A stretch of DNA of 64,000 nucleotides from Actinomycetospora chibensis (lineage in GTDB: Bacteria > Actinomycetota > Actinomycetes > Mycobacteriales > Pseudonocardiaceae): contig NZ_JAQZAM010000002.1 in NCBI RefSeq assembly GCF_028737215.1, forward strand, positions 1-64,000, written 5' to 3'. The notes beneath the pieces were generated by a model that was given only the letters and a program-made list of their open reading frames with translations, had not been told where the DNA came from and did not search any database. Below are positions 48,109 to 58,600 of this stretch, piece after piece. Made by a program: the position numbers and the translations under genes. Each line of letters starts with the position of its first letter. Positions within the stretch are counted from its first letter, which is position 1.

Positions 48109-51100
48109 GTGCTGACCTCGGAACAGGCCGTCAGTCCGGCGCGCCCGGGCAGCGGCGACTCCGAGACCCCGGACGGGGGTCGTCCGACCCGGGGGCCGCG
48201 ATGGCTGCGCTTCACGGCGGTCGGTCTCGGCCTGTTCGGCACGGTGCTGGCGCTGCTCTTCCCGTTCCTGCCCGTCGTGCAGGAGACCGCCACGATCTCG
48301 TGGCCGAGCGCGACCACCGGCACCCGTCCGGTCGACGCCCCGCTGGTGGCCTACCGGCCGGAGACGATGAGCGTCACCGTCCCCTGCCGGGCGATCCAGG
48401 ACCTCGACGGTCGTACCGGCCCTGCGGCGAACGTGCTCTCGACGTACCCGCCGCTCTCGCCGGACGGCCCCTCGGTGGGCATGCGCCTGACCGTCGAGAA
48501 CGGCCAGCTCGTCCTGAACGACCGCGGGCAGCAGATGGCCGCCGCCGCGGTGCCGCCCGGCGACTGCACGGTGCGCATCGTCTCGGACGCCGGCTCCACG
48601 CTCGTCGACCTCGGCATCGGGCAGGAGATCCGGCTGCCGTTCGACGCCCGTCCCCAGGTCGTCGGCATCTACTCCGACCTCGACCAGGACCGCGACGACG
48701 TCGCAGGCGTCGCGGTGTCGATCACTCCGGACACCCGTTTCGAGACCAGCCCGACGACGCTGAAGATCCTCGCCGGGCTCCTGGCGGTGCTGGCCGCGGG
48801 CGGCGGCGTCTGGGCCCTGCACGCCCTCGACGTCCGCGCGGGCCGGCGCGCGCCGCGCCTGGCGCCCAAGCGCTGGTGGTGGCCGACGAGCCGCGACGCC
48901 GTCGTCACCGTCGTGCTCGCGGTGTGGGCGGTGATCGGCAGCCAGACCTCCGACGACGGCTACATCCTGGGCATCGCCCGGGCGCGGGAGTCGGCGGGCT
49001 ACATCGGCAACTACTACCGCTGGTTCAACGTCCCCGAGGCGCCGTTCGGCTGGTTCTACGAGCTCTACGCGCTCTGGATCCGCCTCGGAGACTCCATCCT
49101 GTGGTTGCGGCTGCCGTCGCTGATCATGGGGATCGCCTCCTGGATCCTCATCAGCCGCGAACTGCTGCCGCGCCTGGGCCAGCAGGTCCGGCGGTCGAAG
49201 GCGGCGGCCTGGGCGGCCGCGGGCGTGTTCCTCGCCTTCTGGCTGCCCTACAACAACGGGCTGCGCCCCGAGCCGGTCGTGGTGATCGCCGCCCTGCTCG
49301 CCTTCTGCGCCGTCGAGCGCGGCGTCGCGACCCGCCGCCTGGCGCCGGTGGCGCTGGGGCTGCTCGCCGCGGCGTTCGCGGTGGCGGCGACGCCAACGGG
49401 GCTCATCGCCGTCGCACCCTTCCTCTCCGCGGCCCGCCCGCTGTGGCGCCTCGTGATCGAGCGCGTGCGCTTCGGCGGCTGGCTGCCGGTGCTCGCCCCG
49501 GTCTCGGCGGCCGGCCTGCTCGTGCTCGTCCCGATCTTCTCCGACCAGACGTGGGCCGCGGTCTATGAGGCGACGCGGCTGCGCACCCTGCTCGGGCCGA
49601 ACTGGACGTGGTTCCAGGAGGTCGTGCGCTACCAGTCCCTGTTCGGGACGGCGGCCGACGGCTCGCTCGCGCGCCGCTTCCCGGTGCTGCTGCTGATCCT
49701 CGGGATCGTCGTCTGCATGGTGGTGCTGCTGCGCCGCGACAAGATCGCCGGCGCCGCGCTCGGGCCGTCGCAGCGGCTCATCGGCTCGTCGGTGATCGCG
49801 TTCGCCGTACTCGCTCTGACCCCGACGAAGTGGACCCACCACTTCGGCGCCTTCGCCGCCCTCGGCGCCGGCATCGCCGCGCTGACGGCGCTGGCGACGT
49901 CGTCGGACGTCCTGCGCTCGCGCCGCAACCGCCTGCTGTTCCTGGCCGCCCTGTTCGCGATCCTGGCGCTGGCATTCACCGGCCCGAACACCTGGTGGTA
50001 CACGAACAACTGGGGCGTGCCGTTCAACGGCGGCCCGCCCTTCTGGGACGGCTGGCCGTTCGCCTACGGCCTCGTCGAGCCGTGGCCGGTCTACTCGTTG
50101 TGCCTCCTGGTGTCGGTGATCCTGCTGGCGGCCGCCGGGATCGAGCACGTGCGCGGCGTGCCGCGGCCGCCGGAGGACGACGACGCCAAGCCCTCGGCCG
50201 CCTCGGCCGCCGTCGGGGCGGTGCTGGCCCCGCCGAAGGACGCGATCGACAAGCTGCGGGCGACCCGCGGCGGGTCGAGCGTGGAGCGCCGTGCCCGGGC
50301 CCTGCGCATCGGCTCGGCGCCGATCGCGCTGGTGTGTGCCGGGCTCCTCGCGTTCGAGATGGTCTCGATGACCGACGGGATCGAGGCCCAGGCCGGCAGC
50401 TTCTCGCTCGGCGGCGACGTGCTCGACCACCCCTTCGGCGACAGCTGTGGCCTCGCCGACCGCGTCCGCGTCGAGGGCTCGACGGTCGCCGGTGTCCTGC
50501 CGGTCGCGCCGGCGCCGACCGGGATCACCGCCGCCTCCGGCGTGCTGCCGACCGTCGCCCCGGCCACCCCGACCCCGACCACCACGACCGCCGACGGGGC
50601 CGGCTCGGGGTCGTCGGCCGGGGAGGGCGCGGGCGGCACCGACGGCGGTGGGACGACGACCACGACGCCGCCGACGACCTCCACCACCCCCGGGGCGGTC
50701 ACGCCCGGCCAGCCGAGCCCGGCGCCGCTGCCCGCCAACACCGTGCCCGCGTCCGCCCCGGAGGCCCAGCTCGTCGACCCCCAGCCCGGCAACAGCGGGT
50801 TCACCGCCGCCGGCGCGACCCCGCCGGTCGGCGGCGGCACCGGGGTCTCGGGCTACGAGTACTCGCTGCGCAACGGCCTCGCCGACCAGGCGATCGGCTC
50901 CTACGACGCGGCCGGCACGGGCACCGGCGTCCTGCGCACCGACTGGTACTCGCTCGACGACGACCTCCGCGCGGGCACCACCCCGCTCGTCCTGTCCGTC
51001 GCCGGGCGGCTCAACGGCGGCAACTTCCTGACGATCCAGTTCGCCGACCGCCTGCCCGACGGGCGCGTGCGCATCCTCGGCCAGCAGCCGATCGACGACG

Positions 51101-51663
51101 GCCGCTTCGGCGAGCCGGGGTGGCGCGAGATCCGGCTCAACCTCGCCGGCGGCCCCGGGGCACAGGCCGACGAGGTGCGGCTGATCGCGCAGGATCGGGC
51201 GCTGGGCCCGGACGGGTGGCTGGCGATCGCGCCGATGCGCGGCCCCCAGCTCGTGCCGCTGACCCAGATCCTCGGCCCGGAGAACCCGGGCTACCTCGAG
51301 TGGCCCGTGCAGTTCGCGAGCCCCTGCCTGCGGCCGTTCGAGGTGCGCGACGGCATCGCCGAGGTCGCCCGCTACCGCCTCATCGGCGACGCGAGCCAGC
51401 TGCGCCCGGGTGGCGTGAACTGGTCGTCCTCCAACGCCGGCGGGCCGCTGGGGTGGATCGAGATCCTCGAGCGGCGCACCGAACTGCCGACCTACCTCGA
51501 GGGCCAGCCCCAGCGCGACTGGGGCATCGTCGAGCGCCTCGACCCCTACACCCCGAACGCCGCCGCGCCGGCGGTCACCCGCGGCGAGCGGACGATCTCG
51601 GGGACCTTCACCCCCGGCCCCATCGGCGACCCGCCGCCCGGGACCCCGTCGCCGGAGCGCTGA
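48109..51663 (+). CDS. Emb-type arabinosyltransferase (first, EmbC-like)
   Basis: 1184 aa GT-C membrane enzyme. The first extracytoplasmic domain follows one hydrophobic helix, then about 12 more membrane segments. The catalytic Asp pair is in SQTSDDGYILGIARARESAG, followed by YRWFNVPEAPFGWFYELYAL. The C-terminal domain (YEYSLRNGLADQAIGSYDAA and on) is the carbohydrate-binding part. A Thr/Pro/Gly-rich segment of ~80 residues (~nt 50550-50790) links membrane and C-terminal domains, unlike the tight junction usual in mycobacterial Emb. It transfers arabinofuranose from decaprenyl phosphate to arabinan outside the membrane. Confidence 0.94.
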   Translation: MLTSEQAVSPARPGSGDSETPDGGRPTRGPRWLRFTAVGLGLFGTVLALLFPFLPVVQETATISWPSATTGTRPVDAPLVAYRPETMSVTVPCRAIQDLDGRTGPAANVLSTYPPLSPDGPSVGMRLTVENGQLVLNDRGQQMAAAAVPPGDCTVRIVSDAGSTLVDLGIGQEIRLPFDARPQVVGIYSDLDQDRDDVAGVAVSITPDTRFETSPTTLKILAGLLAVLAAGGGVWALHALDVRAGRRAPRLAPKRWWWPTSRDAVVTVVLAVWAVIGSQTSDDGYILGIARARESAGYIGNYYRWFNVPEAPFGWFYELYALWIRLGDSILWLRLPSLIMGIASWILISRELLPRLGQQVRRSKAAAWAAAGVFLAFWLPYNNGLRPEPVVVIAALLAFCAVERGVATRRLAPVALGLLAAAFAVAATPTGLIAVAPFLSAARPLWRLVIERVRFGGWLPVLAPVSAAGLLVLVPIFSDQTWAAVYEATRLRTLLGPNWTWFQEVVRYQSLFGTAADGSLARRFPVLLLILGIVVCMVVLLRRDKIAGAALGPSQRLIGSSVIAFAVLALTPTKWTHHFGAFAALGAGIAALTALATSSDVLRSRRNRLLFLAALFAILALAFTGPNTWWYTNNWGVPFNGGPPFWDGWPFAYGLVEPWPVYSLCLLVSVILLAAAGIEHVRGVPRPPEDDDAKPSAASAAVGAVLAPPKDAIDKLRATRGGSSVERRARALRIGSAPIALVCAGLLAFEMVSMTDGIEAQAGSFSLGGDVLDHPFGDSCGLADRVRVEGSTVAGVLPVAPAPTGITAASGVLPTVAPATPTPTTTTADGAGSGSSAGEGAGGTDGGGTTTTTPPTTSTTPGAVTPGQPSPAPLPANTVPASAPEAQLVDPQPGNSGFTAAGATPPVGGGTGVSGYEYSLRNGLADQAIGSYDAAGTGTGVLRTDWYSLDDDLRAGTTPLVLSVAGRLNGGNFLTIQFADRLPDGRVRILGQQPIDDGRFGEPGWREIRLNLAGGPGAQADEVRLIAQDRALGPDGWLAIAPMRGPQLVPLTQILGPENPGYLEWPVQFASPCLRPFEVRDGIAEVARYRLIGDASQLRPGGVNWSSSNAGGPLGWIEILERRTELPTYLEGQPQRDWGIVERLDPYTPNAAAPAVTRGERTISGTFTPGPIGDPPPGTPSPER

Positions 51664-51843
51664 GCTCGCCCGCGGCGAACGCCCTGTCGACGTGCTTCAC
51701 CTGTGGTTCGCCGCTTCTACCCGCGCACGATCCCCGTTCGCCCTCGGGCAGTGGACACGCCCCGCGCTCGCTCGCCCGAACGTCGGCTCGCTGGCGTCCG
51801 GATGCGCGCGCGTTCGTCTCAGGGGCGGGACCTCGCGCCGACC

Positions 51844-52278
51844 TCAGTCGCGGAAGATCACGGTGCGCATGACGATGAAGTTGATCGTCGTCGCGCAGGC
51901 CTGGGCGATGAACCAGGACAGGAAACCGGCGAGGGCGCCGGGGTTGATCGACGGCGCGTCCATGACGACCAGGACGAGGCTGGCGACGCCGACGTTGACC
52001 GCGAAGGTCGAGCCGTAGAGCAGCACGAAGCCGAGGAACTTCCCCGCGCCGCCGGAGGACGAGGCGAAGGTGAAACGGCGGTTGAGCAGGTAGGCCGTCG
52101 TGGTGCCGAGGATGAACGACACCGCCTTGGCCAGCGGCGCCCAGACGCCGAGGGCGAGGAGTCCGGCGTACACGCCGAGGTCGACGCCGGCGGCGACGGC
52201 GCCGATCGCCACGAATCGCACGAGCTGCGCCTTGAGCCCCAGGGGGGCGGGGCGCTCGCCGGTCTCGGCCGCGGTCAT
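51844..52278 (-). CDS. GtrA-family membrane protein
   Basis: 144 aa with four hydrophobic segments: LVRFVAIGAVAAGVDLGVYA, FILGTTTAYLLNRRFTF, LGFVLLYGSTFAVNVGVASL and LSWFIAQACATTINFIVMRT. The NRRFTF motif is the GtrA hallmark. M. tuberculosis Rv3789 of this family recruits or handles the decaprenyl-phospho-arabinose pathway. Here it is on the opposite strand between two emb genes, so it has its own promoter. Confidence 0.92.
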   Translation of the reverse strand: MTAAETGERPAPLGLKAQLVRFVAIGAVAAGVDLGVYAGLLALGVWAPLAKAVSFILGTTTAYLLNRRFTFASSSGGAGKFLGFVLLYGSTFAVNVGVASLVLVVMDAPSINPGALAGFLSWFIAQACATTINFIVMRTVIFRD

Positions 52279-52375
52279 GGCTCGAGGGTACGAGGGAGCA
52301 CCGGGCACCACGGAGCGGCCCCGCCGGGTCGGCCCTTGTCAGCGCACCGGGGGCGCGTCGATATCGTCGCAACCC

Positions 52376-55300
52376 ATGGCCGTGGTGGCAGCGCAGGAGA
52401 GCCGGCCGGGCCCGGCCCCCGACGCCCCCGGCGACGAGACCGGTCCCGGGCGTCGTGGCGGCTCGCGCGCCGCCGGCTGGTGGCTCGCGGCGCTGGCGGC
52501 GCTCACCGTCGTGCTCGGGCTCGCGATCCCGCTGGCGCCGGTGATCGCGGACGACCCCGTCGTCACCTGGCCGAAGGCCGGCACGCCGGCGGCGTCGACG
52601 AGCCTGCCGCTGACGCCCTACCGCCCGCTGAGCATGACCGCCGACGTGCCGTGCGCCGCGCTGCGTCCGGGCGGCGACGCGCTGCGCACCCAGCCGGAGT
52701 CCGCCGGCACGCCCGGGCGGGGACTGACGGCCGGCACGAGCGGCGGCCGCGTCGTCATCACGAGCTCGGGCGCCACGGTGCTCGACGAGCTCCTCCCGCT
52801 GGGCGACTGCACCTACCGGATCGTCGCCGACCAGGCGGGCACGCGGGTGGAGCGCGACGGGCAGCTGCTCGTCGACCGGCCCGGCGCGCTCGTGCCGCAG
52901 GTCGCCGAGCTCGCCACCGACGCGCCGGGGACGCCGGGCCTCGCCGCGACCGTGCACACCGACGACCGGTACGCGTCGTTCCCGAGCACCCTGAAGCTCG
53001 TCCTGCTCGTGCTCCACGCGCTCGCGCTGGCGGCGACGCTGTGGATGGCGGTCCGGCGGTGGCGCGGCCGGGGACCCGGCCTCGAACGACCACGGTTCCA
53101 CCCGGCGGACGCCGTCGTGCTGCTCGTCTCGGCGGCGTGGGTGGTGCTCGGGCCGCTGCAGAACGACGACTCCTGGTACACGGCGATGGCCCGGGCCGCG
53201 ACGCCGACGGGCTACATCGGCAACCAGATCTACATGTTCAACACGACGGAGAACCCGTTCGTGCTGTCCCAGTACCTCATGGCGCTCTGGGGCCACCTCG
53301 GCGTCGCGATCGGGCTGCCGGGCTGGGGCCTGCTGTGGATGCGCCTGCTGCCGCTGCTGCTCGGCCTCGTGACGTGGTGGCTGCTGCGGACCCTGCTGGT
53401 CACCCTGCTCGGCCGGTCCGGACGTCTGCCCGGTGTCGCGTGGGCGCTGCTGCTCGCGCACCTCGCGTGGTGGCTGCCGTACGGGATGGCGCTGCGGCCG
53501 GAGGTCGTCATCGTCCCGCTGTCCGCGGGCGTGCTCGTGCTCGCCGAGCTCGCGCGCCGGCGCCAGGCCGTCGGTCCCCTGATCCCGGCGACGGCCCTCG
53601 CCGCGCTCGCGGTGAGCGTCTCGCCGTCGGGGCTGGTGGCCGCGGCACCCGTGGTCGTGGCGCTGCCGTGGTTGTGGCGCTGGCTCGTGGCCCGCGGCTG
53701 GCGCTCGCGGCTCGGCGCGGCGGGGGCCGTGATCGCCGCCGGGACGATCGCGATCCCGATCGGCTTCGGCGACGCGACCCTGGGTGACGTCATCGAGGCC
53801 ACCGACGTCCACAGCTGGTACTACCTGACCTTCCCCTGGTACGAGGAGTGGGCCCACTACCGGACGATGATCGAGACCGGGACGTGGGGACGCCGGCTGC
53901 CGGTGCTGCTCACGGTGGTGCTCCTGGTCGTCGTGTCGATCGGCAGCGGACGCGGCCCGGGCAGCGGACGTCTGCGCGACGCCACCCTCGCGACCGCGGT
54001 GACCACCGCCGTCGCGCTGGGCCTGCTCGCGCTCGGCCCGACGAAGTGGGTCAACCACTTCGGGGCGGTCGCGGCACCGGCCACCGTGCTGCTCGCGCTG
54101 ACGCTGCTGCACTCGCCGCTGCCCCGTCGCGCCGGCGCGCTCGTGAGCGGGGCGTCCGTGCTGCTCATCAGCGGCGCGACCGTGCTCGGGTTCGCCGGGC
54201 CGAACACCTGGAAGCCCTACAGCGACCGCGGCCAGCCCTTCGGCGACCACCTCGACATCGAGATCTCGATGCTCGACCTCGAGCAGTTCGCCCCGCACTG
54301 GGACCAGTTCTACCTGCGCGACGTCTGGTGGTGGCTGCTCGTCGCGGTGGTCGCCTCCGCCTGGCTGTGGTGGCGGCGCCGCGCGAAGAAGCGCACCTAC
54401 GGCGTGACCCCCGAGCGCGCGGTGCTCGTCACCGCCACGACGGTCCTGGTCGGGCTGCTGATCGCGGTGATGGTGCTGGCGCCCGTGTGGCAGGGCGCGG
54501 GCTGGAGCGTCGCGGGCAGCCAGATGCAGGCGCTGGCGGGACGCGGGTGCGGCCTCGGCGAGGCGGCCACGGTGATGGCCCGGACCCGCGAGGACGTCGG
54601 GACACCCACCACCCCGGACACCCGCACCGGCGACTTCGCCCTCGCCGCGGACGACCCGTCCCCCGTCCCGGCGCCCAACCCCGGACCGGTGTGGCACGAC
54701 CAGGTCGAGCTCGTGCCCGGCGCCGACCCCACCATCCCGCCGCCCGGCGTCACCGGCCTCGGCACCCTGACCACCGGTTGGTTCCCGCTGCCCGTCACCG
54801 ACCCGATCGACCCCGAGGCGCCCACCCACCTCGTCGTCCCCGTCGCGGGCAACGACCCCGATCGCCAGCGGGTCGTCGTCCAGTTCGGCTCCGGCGATCC
54901 GAACGCGCCGGTCGAGGCCGAGTCCGTGGTGGCGACGCCCGTCGGCGGGTTCACCGCCCGGCAGTGGCAGGAGGTTCCGGTGCAGCTCCCGGGCAGCCGC
55001 CCGACCGCGGCGCGCGTCGTGGTCGAGGACCGCGTCGCCGGGCCGGAGAGCGCCCTCGCGGCCGCGGCGCCGCACCTGGCCCGCATGCAGCCGGTGGGCA
55101 CCCTCGTGGACGCCGCCGCCCGGCCGGACCCGGACGTGGTCGCCGGCGGGGCGTTCGCCGACCAGCTCTCGGTCGTGCTCTGGCCCTGCGTCGACCAGGT
55201 CTCCGTCCAGGACGGCATCGCCCCGACCCCGACCCTGCGTCTCAACGCCGCCGAGAACACCCCCGAGTTCATCCTGACCAACCCGACCTACGAGTCGTGG

Positions 55301-55528
55301 GGCGGCACGATGGTCCAGTCGGAGCGGACCTGGGCCACCGTGCGCCCGTTCTCCGCGCTCCCCGACGGCGGGGTGCCCGCGCTGCCGTGGGGCACCGTCG
55401 AGCGGATCGTCTACGACCACCCGACCGACGGCTACGACCTCCGCGTCGACCAGGTCTCCCGCGGCGGGTTGGAGCGGTTCGCGACGCTGGCGTCCGAGGA
55501 GTACTCGGGGCGTGAGTACCTCGGCTGA
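52376..55528 (+). CDS. Emb-type arabinosyltransferase (second, divergent)
   Basis: 1050 aa GT-C enzyme. It shares the Emb layout (N-terminal PVVTWPKAG after one helix, multiple membrane segments, large C-terminal domain ending LRVDQVSRGG). At the catalytic loop it reads LQNDDSWYTAMARAATPTGY then IGNQIYMFNTTENPF, instead of DDGY and EAPF in the other two. It still has the Asp pair. Its last 17 bases overlap the third emb gene. It may correspond to EmbA, or have a distinct acceptor. Confidence 0.9.
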   Translation: MAVVAAQESRPGPAPDAPGDETGPGRRGGSRAAGWWLAALAALTVVLGLAIPLAPVIADDPVVTWPKAGTPAASTSLPLTPYRPLSMTADVPCAALRPGGDALRTQPESAGTPGRGLTAGTSGGRVVITSSGATVLDELLPLGDCTYRIVADQAGTRVERDGQLLVDRPGALVPQVAELATDAPGTPGLAATVHTDDRYASFPSTLKLVLLVLHALALAATLWMAVRRWRGRGPGLERPRFHPADAVVLLVSAAWVVLGPLQNDDSWYTAMARAATPTGYIGNQIYMFNTTENPFVLSQYLMALWGHLGVAIGLPGWGLLWMRLLPLLLGLVTWWLLRTLLVTLLGRSGRLPGVAWALLLAHLAWWLPYGMALRPEVVIVPLSAGVLVLAELARRRQAVGPLIPATALAALAVSVSPSGLVAAAPVVVALPWLWRWLVARGWRSRLGAAGAVIAAGTIAIPIGFGDATLGDVIEATDVHSWYYLTFPWYEEWAHYRTMIETGTWGRRLPVLLTVVLLVVVSIGSGRGPGSGRLRDATLATAVTTAVALGLLALGPTKWVNHFGAVAAPATVLLALTLLHSPLPRRAGALVSGASVLLISGATVLGFAGPNTWKPYSDRGQPFGDHLDIEISMLDLEQFAPHWDQFYLRDVWWWLLVAVVASAWLWWRRRAKKRTYGVTPERAVLVTATTVLVGLLIAVMVLAPVWQGAGWSVAGSQMQALAGRGCGLGEAATVMARTREDVGTPTTPDTRTGDFALAADDPSPVPAPNPGPVWHDQVELVPGADPTIPPPGVTGLGTLTTGWFPLPVTDPIDPEAPTHLVVPVAGNDPDRQRVVVQFGSGDPNAPVEAESVVATPVGGFTARQWQEVPVQLPGSRPTAARVVVEDRVAGPESALAAAAPHLARMQPVGTLVDAAARPDPDVVAGGAFADQLSVVLWPCVDQVSVQDGIAPTPTLRLNAAENTPEFILTNPTYESWGGTMVQSERTWATVRPFSALPDGGVPALPWGTVERIVYDHPTDGYDLRVDQVSRGGLERFATLASEEYSGREYLG

Positions 55529-58500
55529 GACGACCCCGCCCCGGCTCGTCAGGCAGGGTCCCGGGCTGCTCCTGGCCTCGGCCGTGCTCACGCTGCTGTG
55601 CGCGATCGCGTTCCCCCTCGCGCCGGTGACGCAGCCCGTCGTGACGTTCTCCTGGCCACAGGCGCCGGGGCAGACCGCCGCCGCGCTGCCGCTCATGCCG
55701 TACCAGCCGGTGGCGCTGGACGCCGCGGTGAGCTGCGACGCGCTCGCGGCCACGCCGCCCGGGGCGACGACGCTGGCCACCACCCCGCCGGGCACCCCGT
55801 CCGCGCCCGTCGGGGGGCTGACCGTCCGTCCGGTGCCGGGCGGCGCGCTGGTGACGAGCAACGGCGAGGCCCTCGCCGCGGTGGCCCTGCCGCGCGGCCC
55901 GTGCACGCTGGGCGTGGCGTCGACACCGTCGGCGACGACGGTCCTCCTCGACGGCCGGGTCGTGGCGTCCCGCGAGGGCGACGTCCGTCCCGTCGTGGCC
56001 GCGGTGGTCACCGGGGCGCCGGGCACCGACGGTCTGTCCCTGTCGCTGCGCACCGACACCCGCTTCCAGACCACCCCGGGCGTGCTGAAGTACCTGCTCG
56101 GGCTGGGGGTGCTGGTCGGGCTCGCCGGGATGGCCGCCGGCGCGTGGCGACGCGACGGGCGGTCGTTCGCCCGTCCTCGTCGGCCACGACCGCGGCCGGT
56201 CGACGCGGTGGTGACCCTCGGTCTCGCCGGGTGGGCGGTGGTGGGCCCCGCGACGGTCGACGACGGCTACATCGCGGGCATCCTGCGGGCGCGCGACTCC
56301 AGCGGCTTCACCGGCAACGTCTACCGCTGGCTCAACGCGCCCGAGGCGCCGTTCAGCTGGTTCTACGAGCTCACGCGGGCCTGGGCGGAGCTGGCGCCCG
56401 GGGCCCCGTCGGTGCTCTGGCTGCGCGTCCCCGCGACCGTGCTCGGGCTGCTCATCTGGATCCTGCTGCGCCGCCACGCCCTGCCCCGCCTCGGTCCGGC
56501 CCTGCGCCGGCCGGGGGCGACGTGGGTCGCCGCGGCGGCGTTCGCGGCGTGGTGGCTGCCGTTCGGGCTCTCGCTGCGCCCCGAGCCGTGGCTCGCGCTG
56601 GGCGTGCTGGCCGTCTGGGTGTGCGTGGAGCGGGCCGTGGCCACGCGGACGCTCCTGCCGCTGCTCGGGGCCGGGGTGGTCGCGGGGTTCACGGTGGCGC
56701 TGACGCCGGGCGCGCTGCTGGGCCTCGCGCCGCTGCTCGTGGCGCTGCCCGCGCTGGCCCGGGCGGGGCCCGGTAGGCGAGAGGGGTGGTTCCGCACGCT
56801 CGTCGTCGTGGCCGGGCTGGCCGTCGCCGTGCTGCCGATGGCCGCCGACCAGTCGCTCGCGGGGCTGCTCGAGGCCACGCGGGTGCGCCAGCTCGTCGGA
56901 GGCGGGCAGCCGTGGTGGCAGGAGCTGTCGCGCTACTCCTCGCTCCTGGAGCCGGGCAACGTGCAGGGCGGGATCGGGGCGCGGCTCGCGGTGCTGCTGA
57001 CCCTGCTCGCGCTGGCCGCCGTCGCGTGGGCGGTGCTCGCGGTCCGGGTGCGCGCGGGGGTCGCGGTGGGCCCGGTGCGGCGGCTGCTCGCCGTCACGGC
57101 GCTCGGACCGGTGACCCTGATCGTCAGCCCGACCAAGTGGACGCTGCACTTCGGCGAGCTCGCGGGTGTCGGCACGGCGGTGCTGACGCTGTTCGTGGTG
57201 CTGTGGTCGCCGCGGCTCGTGGCGTCGGTCGCGCGGCTGCGAGGGCCCGCCCTCGTCGTCGTGCTGGGTGGCCTCGGGCTCGTGACGACGCTCGTGCTCA
57301 TCGGCTACAACCAGTGGGCGTGGGCCTCCGCGTGGGGCGTGTTCTGGAACGACATCCCCCCGCAGATCGCCCGCGTGGCACTGGGCGACATCGCGCTGCC
57401 GGTGACGATCGTGGGCACGCTGGTGCTCGGCGTGCTCGTGGCCGTGCGCGGACGGGCGCCCCGCCGGCTGGCCCGGGTGCTGGCGCCGGGGACGGTGGCG
57501 CTGGTCCTCGTGATCGCGGTGATCGCGCTGGAGGGCGGCTCGTTCCTCAAGGTCACCGCTGACCGGCGCGGCACGTTCAGCTACGGCTCGGACTCCGTCG
57601 CGGCCCTGCGCGGCGACCCCTGCGGGCTGGCCTCGGACCTCGCGGTGGAGACCGATCCCCGGGCGGGCGTGCTGGTCCCCGGTCCGCCCTCGATCGACGA
57701 AGCGGATTTCCTGGCACCCAGTGCAAGCGAGGACGCAGGGCTTGCACCGGGCACGCGATTCCTGCCCACCTCCCCGCAGACGCCGGCCGCGGTGCCGCTG
57801 GCGATCGGGGGGACGGAGCTCCCGGGCTGGGCGGCGCCGGTGACGTCGCCGGACGAGGGCCCCGCGCAGCTGCGGTCGGACTGGTTCGTGCTGCCGCCCG
57901 AGGCGCGCGAGCGGCGCGCGCCGGTGGTCGTCACCGCGAGCGGGTCGGTGTCGGCGGGCTCGGTGAGCCTCGAGTTCGCGGCGTCGCCGGGCGAGGCACC
58001 GATCGCGGAGACCCCGGGCGGCCCGATGAGCGGCGTCGCCCCGCGCGACCTCCGGGCGCTCGCTCCCGAGGGCACGTCGCTGGTCCGGGTGCGGGCGACG
58101 AGCGCGGCGCGCGACGCCGAGGACGCCCGGACCGCGACGCCCGTCGGGCGCACGCCCGACCTCCCGGTCGCCGTCAGCCTGCCCCGGGTGCCGCGCACGG
58201 TGCCGTTCGACGACGTCGTCCCGCCCGGCAGCACCGCGCTCGTCGACTGGCCCGTCGCCTTCGCCTTCGGATGCCTCGTCCCGCCGCCGCTCACTGGAGG
58301 GACGGCGGGCATCCCGCCCTGGCGCGTGACGCCGCCCGGCCTCGCCGACACCGGCGAGATCGAGGTCGCCCCGACCACCGGCGGCCCGTTCCTCACCCCG
58401 CGGCTGCTGGTCGAGGAGATCCGCCTGCCGGTGTACCTCGACGGCGACCCGACCCGCGACGCCGTCGGCCTCGCGCGCTGGGTGCCGCGCCTGCCCCTCG

Positions 58501-58589
58501 GGGCCCTGTCGCCGCAGGTCGGCGAGGAGACCGTCGCCGGTTGGACCCGGACGGGACGCGCGGGAATCCCCGTCCTGGACACCCCCTAG
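55512..58589 (+). CDS. Emb-type arabinosyltransferase (third)
   Basis: 1025 aa GT-C enzyme. Features: N-terminal [20 protein letters not shown], catalytic [20 protein letters not shown] followed by [20 protein letters not shown], many membrane helices and a C-terminal carbohydrate-binding region ending [13 protein letters not shown]. The GTG overlaps the second emb gene by 17 bases. A dispersed 44-bp repeat unit lies inside it at 57704-57747, coding [17 protein letters not shown] at the start of the C-terminal domain. Confidence 0.93.
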   Translation: MSTSAETTPPRLVRQGPGLLLASAVLTLLCAIAFPLAPVTQPVVTFSWPQAPGQTAAALPLMPYQPVALDAAVSCDALAATPPGATTLATTPPGTPSAPVGGLTVRPVPGGALVTSNGEALAAVALPRGPCTLGVASTPSATTVLLDGRVVASREGDVRPVVAAVVTGAPGTDGLSLSLRTDTRFQTTPGVLKYLLGLGVLVGLAGMAAGAWRRDGRSFARPRRPRPRPVDAVVTLGLAGWAVVGPATVDDGYIAGILRARDSSGFTGNVYRWLNAPEAPFSWFYELTRAWAELAPGAPSVLWLRVPATVLGLLIWILLRRHALPRLGPALRRPGATWVAAAAFAAWWLPFGLSLRPEPWLALGVLAVWVCVERAVATRTLLPLLGAGVVAGFTVALTPGALLGLAPLLVALPALARAGPGRREGWFRTLVVVAGLAVAVLPMAADQSLAGLLEATRVRQLVGGGQPWWQELSRYSSLLEPGNVQGGIGARLAVLLTLLALAAVAWAVLAVRVRAGVAVGPVRRLLAVTALGPVTLIVSPTKWTLHFGELAGVGTAVLTLFVVLWSPRLVASVARLRGPALVVVLGGLGLVTTLVLIGYNQWAWASAWGVFWNDIPPQIARVALGDIALPVTIVGTLVLGVLVAVRGRAPRRLARVLAPGTVALVLVIAVIALEGGSFLKVTADRRGTFSYGSDSVAALRGDPCGLASDLAVETDPRAGVLVPGPPSIDEADFLAPSASEDAGLAPGTRFLPTSPQTPAAVPLAIGGTELPGWAAPVTSPDEGPAQLRSDWFVLPPEARERRAPVVVTASGSVSAGSVSLEFAASPGEAPIAETPGGPMSGVAPRDLRALAPEGTSLVRVRATSAARDAEDARTATPVGRTPDLPVAVSLPRVPRTVPFDDVVPPGSTALVDWPVAFAFGCLVPPPLTGGTAGIPPWRVTPPGLADTGEIEVAPTTGGPFLTPRLLVEEIRLPVYLDGDPTRDAVGLARWVPRLPLGALSPQVGEETVAGWTRTGRAGIPVLDTP
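57704..57747 (+). repeat. Dispersed 44-bp repeat, copy B (inside the third emb gene)
   Basis: GGATTTCCTGGC, 15 bases, GGACGCAGGGCTTGCAC, in the same spacing as copy A at 8790-8833 (opposite strand). Here it is in frame and translated. Local codons are AT-richer than the rest of the gene, which fits an inserted element. Confidence 0.75.
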
Positions 58590-58600
58590 ACTCGCGCGGG

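Noticed and set aside
47974-50430. An 818-aa minus frame opposite the first emb gene
   Set aside because: His/Arg/Gln/Glu-rich shadow with no domain; the emb gene on the plus strand explains the region.
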